In this document: positions 21,199 to 32,650 of the stretch, piece by piece | Position numbering within the stretch: position 1 is the first letter of the stretch | How the letters are laid out: each line of letters starts with the position of its first letter | Origin: Pyrenula massariospora | Taxonomy: Eukaryota > Ascomycota > Eurotiomycetes > Pyrenulales > Pyrenulaceae | NCBI GenBank assembly: GCA_021030905.1 | Contig: JAGFMI010000009.1 | Location: forward strand, 930,001 to 994,000 | Reading direction: 5' to 3' | Length of the DNA stretch: 64,000 nt | The notes under the pieces: model-generated | The model's input: the letters and a program-made list of their open reading frames with translations, nothing else | What the model was told of the DNA's origin: nothing | Database searches by the model: none | Translations under genes and position numbers: made by a program

Positions 21199-22333
21199 TC
21201 AGTGTTCGACTCGCTGCTTCAAATACGGCATGGTCTCCGCGTTCGAGAAGGAAAACGGACTTTTCGTGTCGGCCGGAGTACGAGGGCTCAGAGGCTTTGC
21301 AAAAAGCTCATCGTTTGACTCGCGACTCGGTTGCCTTGCAACAAAGTCCATTGACGGCGCGCTGTCCATGGCCTGTTTCGCCTGAATGTGATCTGGAGGT
21401 GCTGCAGATACGATCTTCTTTTTCTTGCTAGGGACCACAGGATTGGCGGAGATAGGGGTATTGCGGAAGGAATTGAAAGAGGACACCGCTACATCGGGGG
21501 ATTCAGGAGAAAGGGGATGGGATTCTCGCGTTGGTGTGTTAGAACCTAGTATAGGGTCAGTCAAAAACCTCGGGTGCAGTAGAGTATCCACGCTTACCAT
21601 CGCCATGTTTTCCAAAATTTTTCTCGTTCGTTGTAATGCTCAGCCCGCGAAGCTTCTCACTCAATCTCCCACCGCCAGGACTTCTCGGACTATTCATTCC
21701 AGGACTGACAGGGCCATCAGGATATTTTGCAGACGCAGTGACATCGATGCTAAGTGGTTTTGTCGAAATTCCAAAATGGGTTTCGATCCAGTTCTTCTCT
21801 GCCATTGCCATTTCAAGAGCTATACCCTCGAGGTTGAATTCTTGTTCACGACTGATCTCCTTCTCCAGCGACTGTAGTCGTTTCTTTGCCCAGATTGTAT
21901 GCAAGACACCCTTTCTGCCGCTCGCTCTGGCGGTGGCGCCCAATTCTGGAGGGAATATTGCGGGCAAAGGATTCATTGACACCTTTTCAGGCTTCTGTAT
22001 CGTCTTTGCCGAATTAGGAGGTGGTTCGTACGTCAAATTAATAGTCGGAGGAATGTGTACGCCCGGACCCAGCAGGAAATAGAAGCGTCGAGTGTTCTCC
22101 CCTGTCAACTCATCTGCAGGAAGGACCGTCTGCTTGCCCGGCCAGAAAACATGCCATGAACCTTCGGAATTCCGTGATAGGTCATCATCTTCCCATTCAA
22201 CCATCAGGATCTTGGTTCCTTCATTGCTTTTGCCCGGCTCAAATTCAAACCGAGCAAAGGCCGTCAGGGAGTGAAGCTTGGAGGGGTTGCGGGGAGTGGA
22301 GAGATCTCCGTCGCCGCTCGACGCCGTAGCCAT
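21199..22333 (-). CDS. Conserved fungal protein of unknown function
   Basis: Two exons, 22333-21598 and 21545-21199, with a 52-nt intron (GTAAGC...TAG) give 360 residues. The first 110 residues look like a folded domain: FARFEFEPGKSNEGTKILMV, GSWHVFWPGKQTVLPADEL, RRFYFLLGPGVHIPPTINLT. Next comes PLPAIFPPELGATARASGRK with GVLHTIWAKKRLQSLEKEI, then a helix ending NLEGIALEMAMAEKNWIETHFG (about 160-195). The rest is Ser/Pro-rich and disordered, with probable phospho-sites (SPGMNSPRSPGGGR, SHPLSPESPD) and a basic KKKK patch. I recall similar hypothetical proteins in other filamentous ascomycetes but no function. There is no signal peptide or transmembrane segment. Confidence 0.78.
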
Positions 22334-25300
22334 CTCGATGCAAAAGTGACTTTGGACTCAAGGACCAAGCTCTGATGCGAGGTAAGTCTTAATCTAAGTT
22401 CAAATCCTTATCCACGAGCTTTCCAGGAGCAGAGCAAGGTGCTGAGGAGAGTTTGTCAGAAAATGGTTGCGGCAGGACCCGATCCGAATACTGGGGTCTA
22501 CCCAGGTGTGCAAAAGCCTAAAGATGCTAAAGATAGACGGCGGCGAATGAGCGGAGTCTAGATTCTCGGAAGCCAAAGATGTCGCCTCAACGTGTTGGAA
22601 GTCAAAAGAGAGACCGCATCGTTTAAACATATGCCTATATCATTTTGGTATCCCCAGGAGGAGCACCAAAATACTCGCCAGCCCCAACAGCTACTGTAGC
22701 CTTGCGGGCGCTTGCTTCTTGTGCGCACCTCTTCGCCTGCAGGCAAGCGAAATCCGCCCCCATTACGTCGTGTCTGGAGGCGACGGAGAGCACCACTAAT
22801 ACAATGGCGGTCTAATGCAGTTGGCATTCCCTGTCACAGAGTCGCCACCACAGTGCCGAACATGCAATCCATCTGCATGACAACATCGCCTCTACCTTTC
22901 AGCGCGCTTGACTTCTCGCGAGGCGCGGTTTTCCGCACCTCAATATGCAAGTGTCCACCCTCTACACGACCTGACTCAGACTCGAGGAAAGAGAAAAAAA
23001 TCTTATATTCACCAGCGGACAGGAGGTCGAGCGAACCACTTGCGGCACGAACCACAGACAATTCTCCGGCCCTTGGATCATGTCCATATCATGAGCTAAT
23101 TGTTGGTGCTGACGACGGGACATAAGGGGCTCATCTCGAAACCAACCATGTTGGTGTACGCGTTCTGGCCCCCATACTGTAAGCGCCGGTGACGCCGCTC
23201 TTGTTCAATGGTGGAGTTCGTCTTATGGGACCTACGATATCCACGCAAGACAGATACGCAGGTTCACCCTTTGCTGCGGACTGTGTAACGAACAAGTGTT
23301 TGCAGCGAGCGCGTCTCCTGCGCAAATCATATATCCCACTGTCAATTGGTCTAGGACCAACTTTTCGAGAACCAATCTCAATCAAACGTCGCTTACCCAT
23401 TATTGCTGGTAAGAAAGAGAGCAGGCTATCACTAAGGCTATTAAATGGACTGAAGGGGCATGATTCGCTTCGATATATCTCGCTTGCGACACTGTGTAGA
23501 ACTCCAATTGTTTATTATCAACGTCTTCGACAACTGCGCGTCTGTCCGCGCTCTGGGTGACATGTTGGATTGCGCAGGACTAAAATAGATCACAAAGCCA
23601 ATAGAAGGGCCCTGTGTCCCTAAATTGTAGCTCGCATCGTGCGTAAATCTTCAAGCGAATTGTTTATTTGCATTATCTCAAGCTCTGCCGTAAAGCTGCC
23701 AGATATCTCATATCCGTGGGTTCAAAGAGCGTGGCGGCACCGCTAAAACGGCACAGACCTCCTATCTCGCATCTCTCGCATTCAACATTCAACAAATTTG
23801 GCAGTACCGAGAGATTTTGTCATCACCCTCGTTGTCGTACCTAGGCTCACCAAGCCTACATCTGCCCTCGAGATATTTGCATATGCCTACAAATCTTGAT
23901 GAAGTCGCACGGGGCGCCTCGTATTGCTGAAGAAGCACTTGCATCGCAGGGATTCGAAGGGTGGCACAGCACGAATCCTAACCCTCCTTCCTCTTTGCCC
24001 GCGCCATCGCCGATTATTAACAGTTCCGTCTAGCTTGTGCCTCAGTTGCGATTTTCTCAGATATGATCTATTCCCCTCATTTTTCCTCAAGCGTCACTGT
24101 CTCTAGGTTTCTGAGTAGGCCGTTGTTCACAGCGCCCCCCAGCATGATCCTTTACGCCGGATCGAAAGATTTCAAGCTCGTAGATGCTGTCCGAACTGCA
24201 ATAAAGATTGTGGCAGAGAGAAAGCTTGATCTTGACAAAATCACATCCTGACTTATGCCGACAAACTATGACGCCGCTTTGGGCGAGTGTCATCGCCACC
24301 AGTTTCCTCAAGCTCTGGGAACGGGAGAACGGATCACAGGGATCTCAAGCCTCACTAATTCAGTTACTAGGACAACATCGGAGCTAGCTTTTCTTGACTT
24401 TTGCCAGATCTGGTAAAGTGACATATTCGTACCGGCATTGGCAATGATATTGGCGTTCGTTTGGTTGAGTTTCCTCGTTTGGAAGAAAAAGTTCTATTAT
24501 TGGAGCAACTCTACCAATCGACGATGTTGCGCGTATTCTGATGTACGATCCCCTGACTTAGGGAAATTCTTCTTCACTTTCTCCAACGGAAGGAAATTGG
24601 TTATGGGTGAATAGGTAAAGCTCTCCACAGGAGGGCTACGCTAACCCTTCAAGCGTCGCTGATATTGGAGTCACGCGTATGGTTCAGCCAAATGTTGAGA
24701 TGAGCTGCGACTAGGACAGTAATTTTGGCTACTCTTACCCAGATACTGAATGTATCTTCTTCGATGGGCATGAGCCGATCGTCATCAACATGTTAAGATT
24801 CAGAGATTTGGCATCAAATACTTCTACTTTAAACGCAAGCTGCGACTTGAAGTGGCTTGCCTATCTGGAATGACCTAGTCTATCTAGATTGAAGTGCCTT
24901 ATAGTTCTCCGATCATTCTTTGCCAATGGAAGTGGACCTATTATGAATACTCTTAGTCAAGGCCCCTGCCTTTCGAAATCATCGACAAATTTATTTTATA
25001 CGTTAAGTTTCCTTTTTCTAATTTTTCATGTGGTTGATTATCTTGAGTGGCCATATAACACCTACAACTTACAGCATTATCACTTCCCCAACGTTAAAGC
25101 ATCATGAGCAATATCTCAATTCAAACATAAATATAACACAGGGTTTTTCTATGACACAATACTTAAAAGAAATCGCATCATGGCAATATTTCACAAAGAA
25201 TCATAATTTTGCCGCCAGAGACTCGACGGATCTGAAACAATTCATGTAAGTCACCATTAAGAACATGAAAACGGGTGATGGGTACGATAGCTCAAAGAAA

Positions 25301-25798
25301 CAGGTACATCTATCTATAGCCATACTTATCACATACAACCAGATCTTTCTCGCTCATATCCTCCATACCATATTGTGCAGTCGCTGTGCGAGCGGCTCGG
25401 ACTCCGTTAACAGAGAACTGGTCACCCTGGCGTTAGACTTAAACCCCTCACAGTCTAAATAGAATAACCGCCGGATCGAGACGTTAGAAACATTCAAAAA
25501 GTCAGTCAACATGGCTATGAGCAGCGAGGCTTCGCTCGAGCTTGTCCCTGCTAACGATGTTAACATATAATCACCTGGCTATCACTTGACGGTCCGAACA
25601 TGCAGTATTAGTGGTAGTAGAAATCAAGGCCGATGAATGATTGAGTGGGTATATGGAGACCCATCCGAATGAGATGTTCTCCTTGAAATATATGAAGAGG
25701 AGATTGCACCCACTTTTCGGCCACCTTCCAAAATCTATACAACAGAACATTCTTCACAATATCGTACACAAACCTGCTTTGAATCACTAATTTAGCCA
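22334..25798. other. Long gene-poor region, AT-rich in its right half
   Basis: 3.5 kb without a gene I can support. Frames of 60-137 codons occur on both strands without family resemblance. From about 24400 to 25560 the sequence becomes AT-rich. A plus-strand stretch at about 25461-25570 (ETFKKSVNMAMSSEASLELV, then PANDVNI and a stop) reads like the end of a real protein, but nothing joins to it. A decayed gene is possible. No transposon ends were identified. Confidence 0.4.
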
Positions 25799-27195
25799 TC
25801 ACTTACCTTTTCCAGTGGTCCTTTGTCTCAGCCAATCTAACAAAAACTCCGCAACCCTTAATCTCAGCATGGGATTCCGTTTATCGACAATCCCACTGTC
25901 GATGTACAGTCTAGCCGCAAACCTCAGCGTAAAGCTCATTGCAACCGCCACCCAAAGAAACCCAAGAACTTTCACCTTCCCTAAACAAAGACCACAAAGT
26001 AAGTTACCAATCTCAATCAAAAATTCTCAAGAATAAAAAACTCCCCCCAAAAAACCAACTTACCGCTCATCCCCACACCCACCCGCCTCCCCAACTAGAT
26101 AACCCCATCCTCCACCGAAACACCAACGGCCTGCACCACAAAAAACCCAAACTCCCCCGCACACCCCCGGCACGTAGGGCTGCATATTCAACGCCCCCGC
26201 CAGGTGCACGCACGCCGACATCAAAAGCGCGCCGTACAGCTTGACATACCGCGACACAAACCCATCACGCGGCACAGCGTGGCGGTGTACGCCTCGAAGG
26301 TGCATGCACCGGAGGTACTGGTGCCAGACGGTGGCCCAGAGGCGGCGCACGGTGTAGGCGGAGGAGGGGGGGCCGAAGGGGGAGGGCCAGGCGTAAGGGG
26401 GTGTAAGGGGGAAGGCGACGGAGGGCGAGGGAGAGGGAGAGGGTGGCGCGGAGGGCGAGGAGGCAGACGGTGGTTGTTGAGTGGAGGAGGGTGGGTGTTG
26501 GGTTGGGGGTGTGGGGGATTAGGGTGAGGGCGTGGGAGACGGCGTCGTCGAGGAGGTAGTAGAGGGCGGAGCGGAGGAGGCGGATGGTTAGGAAGTGGCT
26601 GGGCGGTGGGTTGGACTTAGATGGGTTTTGGTTATGAAGGGGGGATGGATAGTGGGAATGGCTTGCTTCACAGGAGAGCAGGATCGCTTCATTGTGCCAA
26701 CACGGTTCTATAGATCCACAATGCCGCAGCTCAAATACCCCGACCAAGCCATGAAATGGATCACCACGTACCGTCTCGTCACACCCTCAGGCATCCTCTC
26801 CACATTCTTCACCCGCCAATTCCACCCAACACCCCGATAACTACTCACCAAGTCAACCCCCACCTCGCCTTCTGCCACCAACCCATACCCCTCACGTCCT
26901 CCTCCACCCGCCGCCCCGTCCGCTCATCGACCCGATAAAACTCCTCCTCCGCGACATGCAAGACCGCGACGTCCCCGAGCCGCAGCGCCACCAGGCAGAA
27001 CTGCACGCCCGCGAGATAGTCTTTGTAACCCTCTCCGCTCGTGTGCGCGCGTAATCGACAAGCAAGCAGCACGATCGAAGGGATCGCGATGGATGCTCTG
27101 GCGAACCCGGGCGGGACCAAGAGCGATGCCACGGCCACGAGATTGGCTATCATGGTGGGGAGGTTGTTGTGTCCGGGGAAGTACTTAGGATCCAT
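25799..27195 (-). pseudogene. Decayed wax-synthase-like membrane O-acyltransferase
   Basis: Pieces of a fungal wax-synthase-domain acyltransferase lie in order on the minus strand. The start is MDPKYFPGHNNLPTMIANLV (27195), then YKDYLAGVQFCLVALRLGD. SSYRGVGWNWRVKN follows near 26830, HFLTIRLLRSALYYLLDDAV near 26570-26600, AYTVRRLWATVWHQYLR near 26340, LMSACVHLAGALNMQPYVPG near 26190, and KVLGFLWVAVAMSFTLRF near 25960. The family moves acyl groups onto alcohols, often in terpenoid or lipid pathways. The WHQ block with its surrounding helices is characteristic. Introns are plausible, but the frame is also broken outside introns. One break coincides with a 10-bp tandem duplication (26391-26410). 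Others sit in single-base runs (G near 26864, T near 26135). A stop also interrupts the EDG segment near 26100. The coding parts are very GC-rich. Assembly error in homopolymers is an alternative for some breaks. Confidence 0.7.
26391..26410. repeat. 10-bp tandem duplication in the acyltransferase pseudogene
   Basis: Two adjacent copies of a 10-mer (GCGTAAGGGG, GTGTAAGGGG) differing at one base. The unit is not a multiple of three and lies exactly where the acyltransferase reading frame changes. Confidence 0.7.
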
Positions 27196-27809
27196 GACGG
27201 AGGTATTTGGGCAGGAAATGGGGGAAAGGGAAAGCTCGTGATGAGATACATGTTTGAAGACTTTATAGAGATGCATGTTTGCTCATAGATGGAACTTGGG
27301 ACTGCTGCATACCTTAGCTTGGATTCCCAAATCCGAATACGATTGGATGGGGTGTGGGTGGGAGACCAGATCCTCGGCGTATCTAGAGTTTTAGATGGCT
27401 CGACTGTTTTCGCGCAGAATCTTTGATCTTCGTAAGCTATGCTGCGTGTATTTGAAAGAGGAAACTAATCGCGACTAGCGGGATTAACAATAACCATTTC
27501 GATTGTTGCTGGCAGGAAAAATCGTTAACTATTAAGTGGGCAATTTCAACATAGCACAAAAAAAGGTCACCAAAATCTCACTAAATTTCGACTACGTAAT
27601 TTTATTCCGTACGTTCTATCCGTTTAGTCTATCAAGCTCATTTCTCCATTTTACTTATTTTGGTCTGTTCAGCCGAAGCTTTTAAATAGAACCGAATGAA
27701 CAATTGAATTGTTGCCTTTTTTCCCAAGATCTCGTTTGAAATCTTGCAGATACAGAAAAGGCCATCTGCATTCGGGAGCTATCAATCTTCGTATACGCCC
27801 AAAACGACA
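27196..27809. other. Intergenic
   Basis: 614 bp between the pseudogene start and the NLR stop codon. The right half is AT-rich. Nothing is recognised. Confidence 0.4.
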
Positions 27810-30660
27810 TCAAGTTTCTCGACGCGGAAGCCGACTATATATCCACCGACCATGTATTTTTCTCCTGGAAAGAGTCTTCGTAACATTTTCGAAGGGTAGT
27901 GATGTTTGAGTGAGTGCATCTTGAAAACTCCTCGGGCGCTGCTTGGATAAAAGCTCCAGTATTGCTGCTCCGTCTCCTTTGTTCTGAGCGGCTGCTTCCA
28001 CCACCTCTACCGTAATTGGGAGCTTGTCTCCCCATCGATCGAGAAGATTTGCCATCATCTCATTTCCAAAGCGATTCCCAGCGATGCTTTTCACCACCTC
28101 TTCCGTAACTGGAAGCTTGTCTCCCCGTCGATCGAGAAAGTTTGCCATCATCTTATTTCCAGAGTGATTCCCAGCGACCTCTTTCACCACCTCTTCTGTA
28201 ATTGGGAGTTTATTTCCCCACCTATCGAAGAGGCTTTCCATTAACTCCCTTCCAAAGCGATTGCCAGCAACTGCTTTCACCATCTCTTCTGTGATTGGGA
28301 GCTCGTCTTCCCACCAATCAAGGAGAGTCAGTATCGTATCTTTTCCAATTATTGAATTCCAAACCGCCGCTTGTGTTATCCCTTCTATAATTGGAATATC
28401 GTCTTTCCGCCAAATTAAGAGAAGTTTCATTGTATCTCTTCCCTTATACCAATGATTAGTAGGTGCTGGTTCTAGCTCTTGCAAGGTCGGGGTTTCATCT
28501 TCTCCTTGACTAAGTAGATGTGTTATAGCGTTTTCGTCAAAGTATTTCAGTATGAAACAGATTCCGTTCTTGACAAGTTTGATTTTATCTCCATGTCGAT
28601 CCAAGAGATATCTGATTATGATCATTGTGCGCCTTATATCCTTCAAATTCTTAGGGATTGCTCGTAATACCTCTTCTATAACCCAGATCTCATCTCCCCG
28701 CCAATCAAGAAGAAGTATCACCATATCTATTTCTTTCGTTGAATTTATGTTGATTCTTTTTATATCTTCCTTCGTGACAATGACTGACTCTCTTGCATCT
28801 AGAGGTGAGGGACAAAACGAACTTTGATTCCAATAAGTCTGAATCAGTAAAAAAGCTTTGATATACGTACAGAAGTATTTTTAGAATTGCTAGATCGCCC
28901 CGGACAAATGCAGCCCCAAGAGTACTATCATAACTGCCACCCCTCACATTTGGATCGGCTCCTGAGTTGATTAATTGTTTCACAATTTCTTCGTGTCCCA
29001 AGTACACAGCTGCATGAAGTGCTGTGCCATACCATCCACCTTGCACATTTGGGTCCTCGCCCGAATCCAGAAGAAAGCGGGTCTCGTTTTTGAGTCCCAA
29101 ACGAGCCGTCCAGTACAGCTTTGATTCTGTTCTTATCATCTGTTGACCTTTGTCCGTGCGATCCGAAAGTCTTGGCGTGGAGAGATATGCATCTAGTCCA
29201 TAGAATACGGGAAACCAAATTGAAGACGAACTGTTATGGATATCGCAGAGCTGTAATGTTCTTGAGACCCATTCAGCGTTGACAATGTTAGCTTCCCGCA
29301 CGTGTAATTCCCAATTATTTGCAGCATAGTTCAGAAATGTATGTTTCACCAAGAACTCTTCTGCCGTAATACCGGTGTGGGACATATACCGAATCGCAGC
29401 GTTGGTCTGAAAGTCGTAAAAGGACAGATAAGTGACACAGATATCTGCAAGAATGTGGTGAGATTGCCGAAGATCAATGGAATGTTTCCACGTCATTGAG
29501 CTTGCTATCTTGTCCCTCGGTTTAAGAAGAAATTCTTTTGCCGTTTGATGGAGCAAGTAGATGCGGGAGTTTACTATGCTGACGAATAAGCCGCAACAAT
29601 TTCGAACATGGTTTTCTCTAATCTCATCGCCCATAAGCTCGAGAGATGTGGATGATGAGGGTCTTTGGTCTAGGCTGCTAAGGTCACCCGCCTCAGATAT
29701 TTCATCAACGGCAAGTACGACATCAATTTCACTCAACAGAAGCGGCCGGTTTGCTGCCACGACAATCTGTAGCACTTTTCGAGCATCTTCTTCCTCGTTG
29801 CAATCAGCCAGAAGTTTCTCGTAGGCATCATCGACTGATCTTGGTAACTTATCGATAACTTTCAACAGGTTCGTCTTTGTCCGCCGTAGAGTCGTTTTCA
29901 GTTCAGCTTTGGTCAAGTGCCACCAGAGATAGGTCCGATGTTCTATCTGCAAAATTTTTTCTTGCATTTCTAACTTAGCCGAGTCATCGATGCGAAGCTC
30001 TCTCGCAATACGATCCACATCGGCTCTAATGACCACTTCAATCTCTTGGCTAATTTGTTCAGACTCATTTTCTCCAGCTAACCGGATCGTAGGGTACTTG
30101 TCTGTCAAGTCGCGAAATCTTCGCTCAATGTTGGCGTATGGACGACTTGTCACGAGGAATTTGAGTTTTGATCGGGAATTCTCTAAGCTTTGCGAGGAGT
30201 CGTAGAATGGCTCTAAGCTTTGAATCAATCTGTTCTGATCAGACTCTTTGCATTCATCAAGCGCGTCTAGAATGCAGACCACGTTGCCAGCCGATCGATC
30301 AGTAGCTGCAGTTATCAAAAGCCGCCATAATACATCGAATTCTTTCTTCAATATCTCTCCTTGCTGATCATAAACGCTACGAACGTGTGTCTCCAGTATT
30401 TCCGGCCGCGCACAGATTAATTGATGAAGGAGAGCGCACATTGCAGTTGGAATCTTGTTCTGCTCCTCATTGTCTTTGAAAAAGAAATAGCATACTATGG
30501 CAGATCCATCATTTATCAGGTTTTCGTCAATCAAGGCTCTTGAAAGCACAGATTTCCCGCAGCCTGGATTAGCCGAAACCCATAAAAGGTCATCGTGATT
30601 GCTTTCTTTCCACGATTTGAAAGTGGGGTGTTCGAGAAACCACCGGCACGTGTCCGTCAC
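27810..30660 (-). CDS. NACHT-ankyrin NLR-type STAND protein with C-terminal tandem repeats
   Basis: Fungal STAND NTPases of this type sense non-self or stress and trigger defence or regulated cell death. Exons 30660-28871 and 28821-27810 are joined across a 49-nt intron (GTACGT...AAAG) and give 933 residues in one frame. The P-loop is VSANPGCGKSVLSRALIDE (GCGKS at 33-37) and Walker B is VVCILDALDECKES (ILDALDE at 130-136), followed by a winged-helix-like region. Two ankyrin repeats (YGTALHAAVYLGHEEIVKQL, INSGADPNVRGGSYDSTLGA) lie at about 545-595. The C-terminus has 31-residue repeats (LPITEEVVKAVAGNR type) encoded by a 93-bp array. No ATG precedes the P-loop: the frame opens at a GTG, and an in-frame stop lies 17-25 codons upstream. 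The 5' end is therefore missing, or lies in an upstream exon overlapping the divergent hydrolase gene. There is no N-terminal effector domain. Confidence 0.8.
28021..28392 (-). repeat. 93-bp tandem repeat array coding NLR C-terminal repeats
   Basis: Four units start at 28021, 28114, 28207 and 28300, each exactly 93 bp (31 codons) apart. Each encodes a version of GNEMMANLLDRWGDKLPITE followed by EVVKAVAGNR. More diverged units continue to the right (to about 28720). Similar high-identity repeat blocks in fungal NLRs are thought to be recognition surfaces that change by unequal exchange. Confidence 0.85.
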
Positions 30661-30770
30661 ACGCTTTGGACTGACATTCTTATACTCTTCATAGAGGGAG
30701 GTCTTGAAGAAGCTTGGCTTGAGGGCTTTTTAGAGTATTTTAGTTCTTGAGCTCTCCCAAGGACAGCTCT
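30661..30770. other. Junction between the divergent NLR and hydrolase genes
   Basis: About 100 bp between the last supportable codons of the minus-strand NLR and the first of the plus-strand hydrolase. Neither gene has a clear ATG here. It could be a rearrangement breakpoint or a compact promoter with missed first exons. Confidence 0.35.
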
Positions 30771-30771
30771 T

Positions 30772-31838
30772 GTTGAAGCAGGCTTAGTTTTCACAGCTGC
30801 GCTTTTCTTTAATCAACCCAGTTTGTCGAAGTACGGTTTATCGATCTTGTCTAGTAATGACAAGGCTGACTTTGAGTAAGGCTGCCCTCAATTTCACATC
30901 AACCTCTAATGTGGCTTTAGTATCGTGTTCATTCATGGCCTGCGAGGCGATCGCGAAGAGACGTGGACCAAAGACGGAATATGCTGGCCAAGGGATCTCC
31001 TGGCAATCGACATTGAAAGGAGCCGGATCATGAGCCTTGGATACGATTCAGGTGTCGTACACTCGGATACAGCTGAGGTCACACAAGGAAGCCTTGAAAA
31101 TGTGGCTCGAAGCCTCTGCGGTCTTCTACATGCGGAACGATCTGCATCGCAGAGCGTAAGTATGGCAGAGGTATTGATTGATTGATCAAGGCTACAGCTC
31201 ATAGGAACAGACTACGCGGCCTCTCATTTTCGTGGCACACAGTCTTGGTGGTCTCGTTTGTGCCAAAATGGTCGTCCTCGGAGACCGAACCGCTGCCGGC
31301 GACAGCGTGCAAGAGGTGACACAACATATAAAGGGCCTTATATTTATGGGTACACCGTTTGCAGGGTCAGACTTGGCAAAGTGGGCAGAAATTGTTCGCC
31401 GAATCTTTGACATTGTAAAGAAAACGGACAGAACCACTCTTAGAACGCTCAGAGCAGACTCGCACGACTTGAAGGAACTAGGAAGCGCTTTTCCAGACGT
31501 CATCAGAAAACGCAATGAAGGCCCCCGGAGAGTCAAAGTCGTGTTTTTCTATGAAGAGCTAGACATGTATGGTCAAAGAGTGAGCGTCACTGATTAAAAG
31601 CAAGAGGACTTCCACACTAATGCAGCAAAAGGTTGTCAAAGAAAAGTCTGCGTCTTATCCGGGCGTCGGAGAGACTTTGCCACTTCGCTCTAATCATATG
31701 GACATGTGCAAGTTCGCATCCAAAGACGATAATGGCTATAAGCTGGTAAAGGCAAAAATACTTGAGACGTTCGCTATAAGCGGCCAGAACAACGAACAAC
31801 AGGTATTTATCAGATGCAGTCTGGAGACGGGTAGCTAA
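30772..31838 (+). CDS. Alpha/beta serine hydrolase of the NLR-associated type (5' end unresolved)
   Basis: The sequence matches the hydrolase domain often found with fungal STAND proteins (PGAP1/DUF676-like fold). Exons: an upstream piece ending 30875 (SLSKYGLSILSSNDKADFD), 30921-31155 (IVFIHGLRGDREETWTKDG), 31205-31579 and 31626-31838. All donors are GT and all acceptors AG, and the phases agree. The nucleophile elbow is FVAHSLGGLV, with Ser in the usual G/A-H-S-L-G setting; IHGLRG is the oxyanion loop. GLIFMGTPFAGSDLAKWA follows. The final exon gives VVKEKSASYPGV and SNHMDMCKFASKDDNGYKLV, with the catalytic His expected in NHMDM. The first piece has no ATG and an upstream in-frame stop, so the true start is lost or in an unseen exon. 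A GTATTT donor at 31803 might give a different end. The gene lies head-to-head with the NLR. Confidence 0.68.
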
Positions 31839-32650
31839 AAGCTTCATAGGCTACTAGCACAACGTTCAATAACTACGACAGAGTGACTAATCAAGCGGGA
31901 GGGAACATAAATATTGGAACTCAGAATTTTTAGAACTTAGAATCTCAGCGACCATGGGCTACAACGCAATCGGTGGGAAACTAGATCGCTCGAGAAGGTG
32001 AATCATTTACCGCTTGATGTGAACTCGCATTTCTCGGAACTTCTTAGAGAAAAGACGACTGGTTTTTGGCCCTGTCGAATTGCTTAGAGAATAGCGTAGG
32101 CAGAATGGCAGGTTGGTTCCAATAAAGTTTGTGACGGGCTGGGCAAAAGGTATAAATGAAGCCTGTATCGTGATGAATTTGCGCCACTAACTGTGAGATT
32201 AGCGCGTTGGAAAAGGATAGTAACGAAGAGTCAGCACTTGTGAGTCAATTATTGAAGAAAGCTACATGTGAAGACTTGGTAGCGAATGACGTTGGCTGAA
32301 AGGCTAGGTCTGGTCACATCTCATGGTTGCTGACGCTGGGTGGCACAACCTGATCTGAGTTTGCTCCGGCTCAGTCAACGTACCGACCACGCGAAATTAA
32401 TTGTCACTGATGTTGGAGGGAATTGCGTAGACTGCATTTGACTGACTTCTTGATTATTTCTAGCGTGTTGACCCGGCAGTCTGTTCAAACTACGAGAGAT
32501 TTGAAGTTCAATATTAAGGTTTAGATTAGAATATGTAATTCTAAGATTTGTTGGGTCTTTTGGCGCTTGACAATTTAGGGTTTAACAGTGATTCTTATGT
32601 CCTTGACGTCGTCCCAACGCTTCTGGCTCGATCCATTCCATTTTACTCGC
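31839..32650. other. Intergenic between convergent genes
   Basis: 812 bp between the hydrolase stop and the antiporter stop. A short Asn/Gly-rich open stretch (31865-31933) is discussed in the findings. Otherwise nothing is recognised. Confidence 0.4.

Noticed and set aside
23131-23560. Possible structured RNA or gene in the gap (frames on both strands)
   Set aside because: I compared it by eye with tRNA boxes, U6, 5S and signal-recognition RNA features and saw none.
23931-23965. tRNA-like B-box (CTTCGAATCCC on the minus strand)
   Set aside because: No matching A-box or acceptor stem at the right distance.
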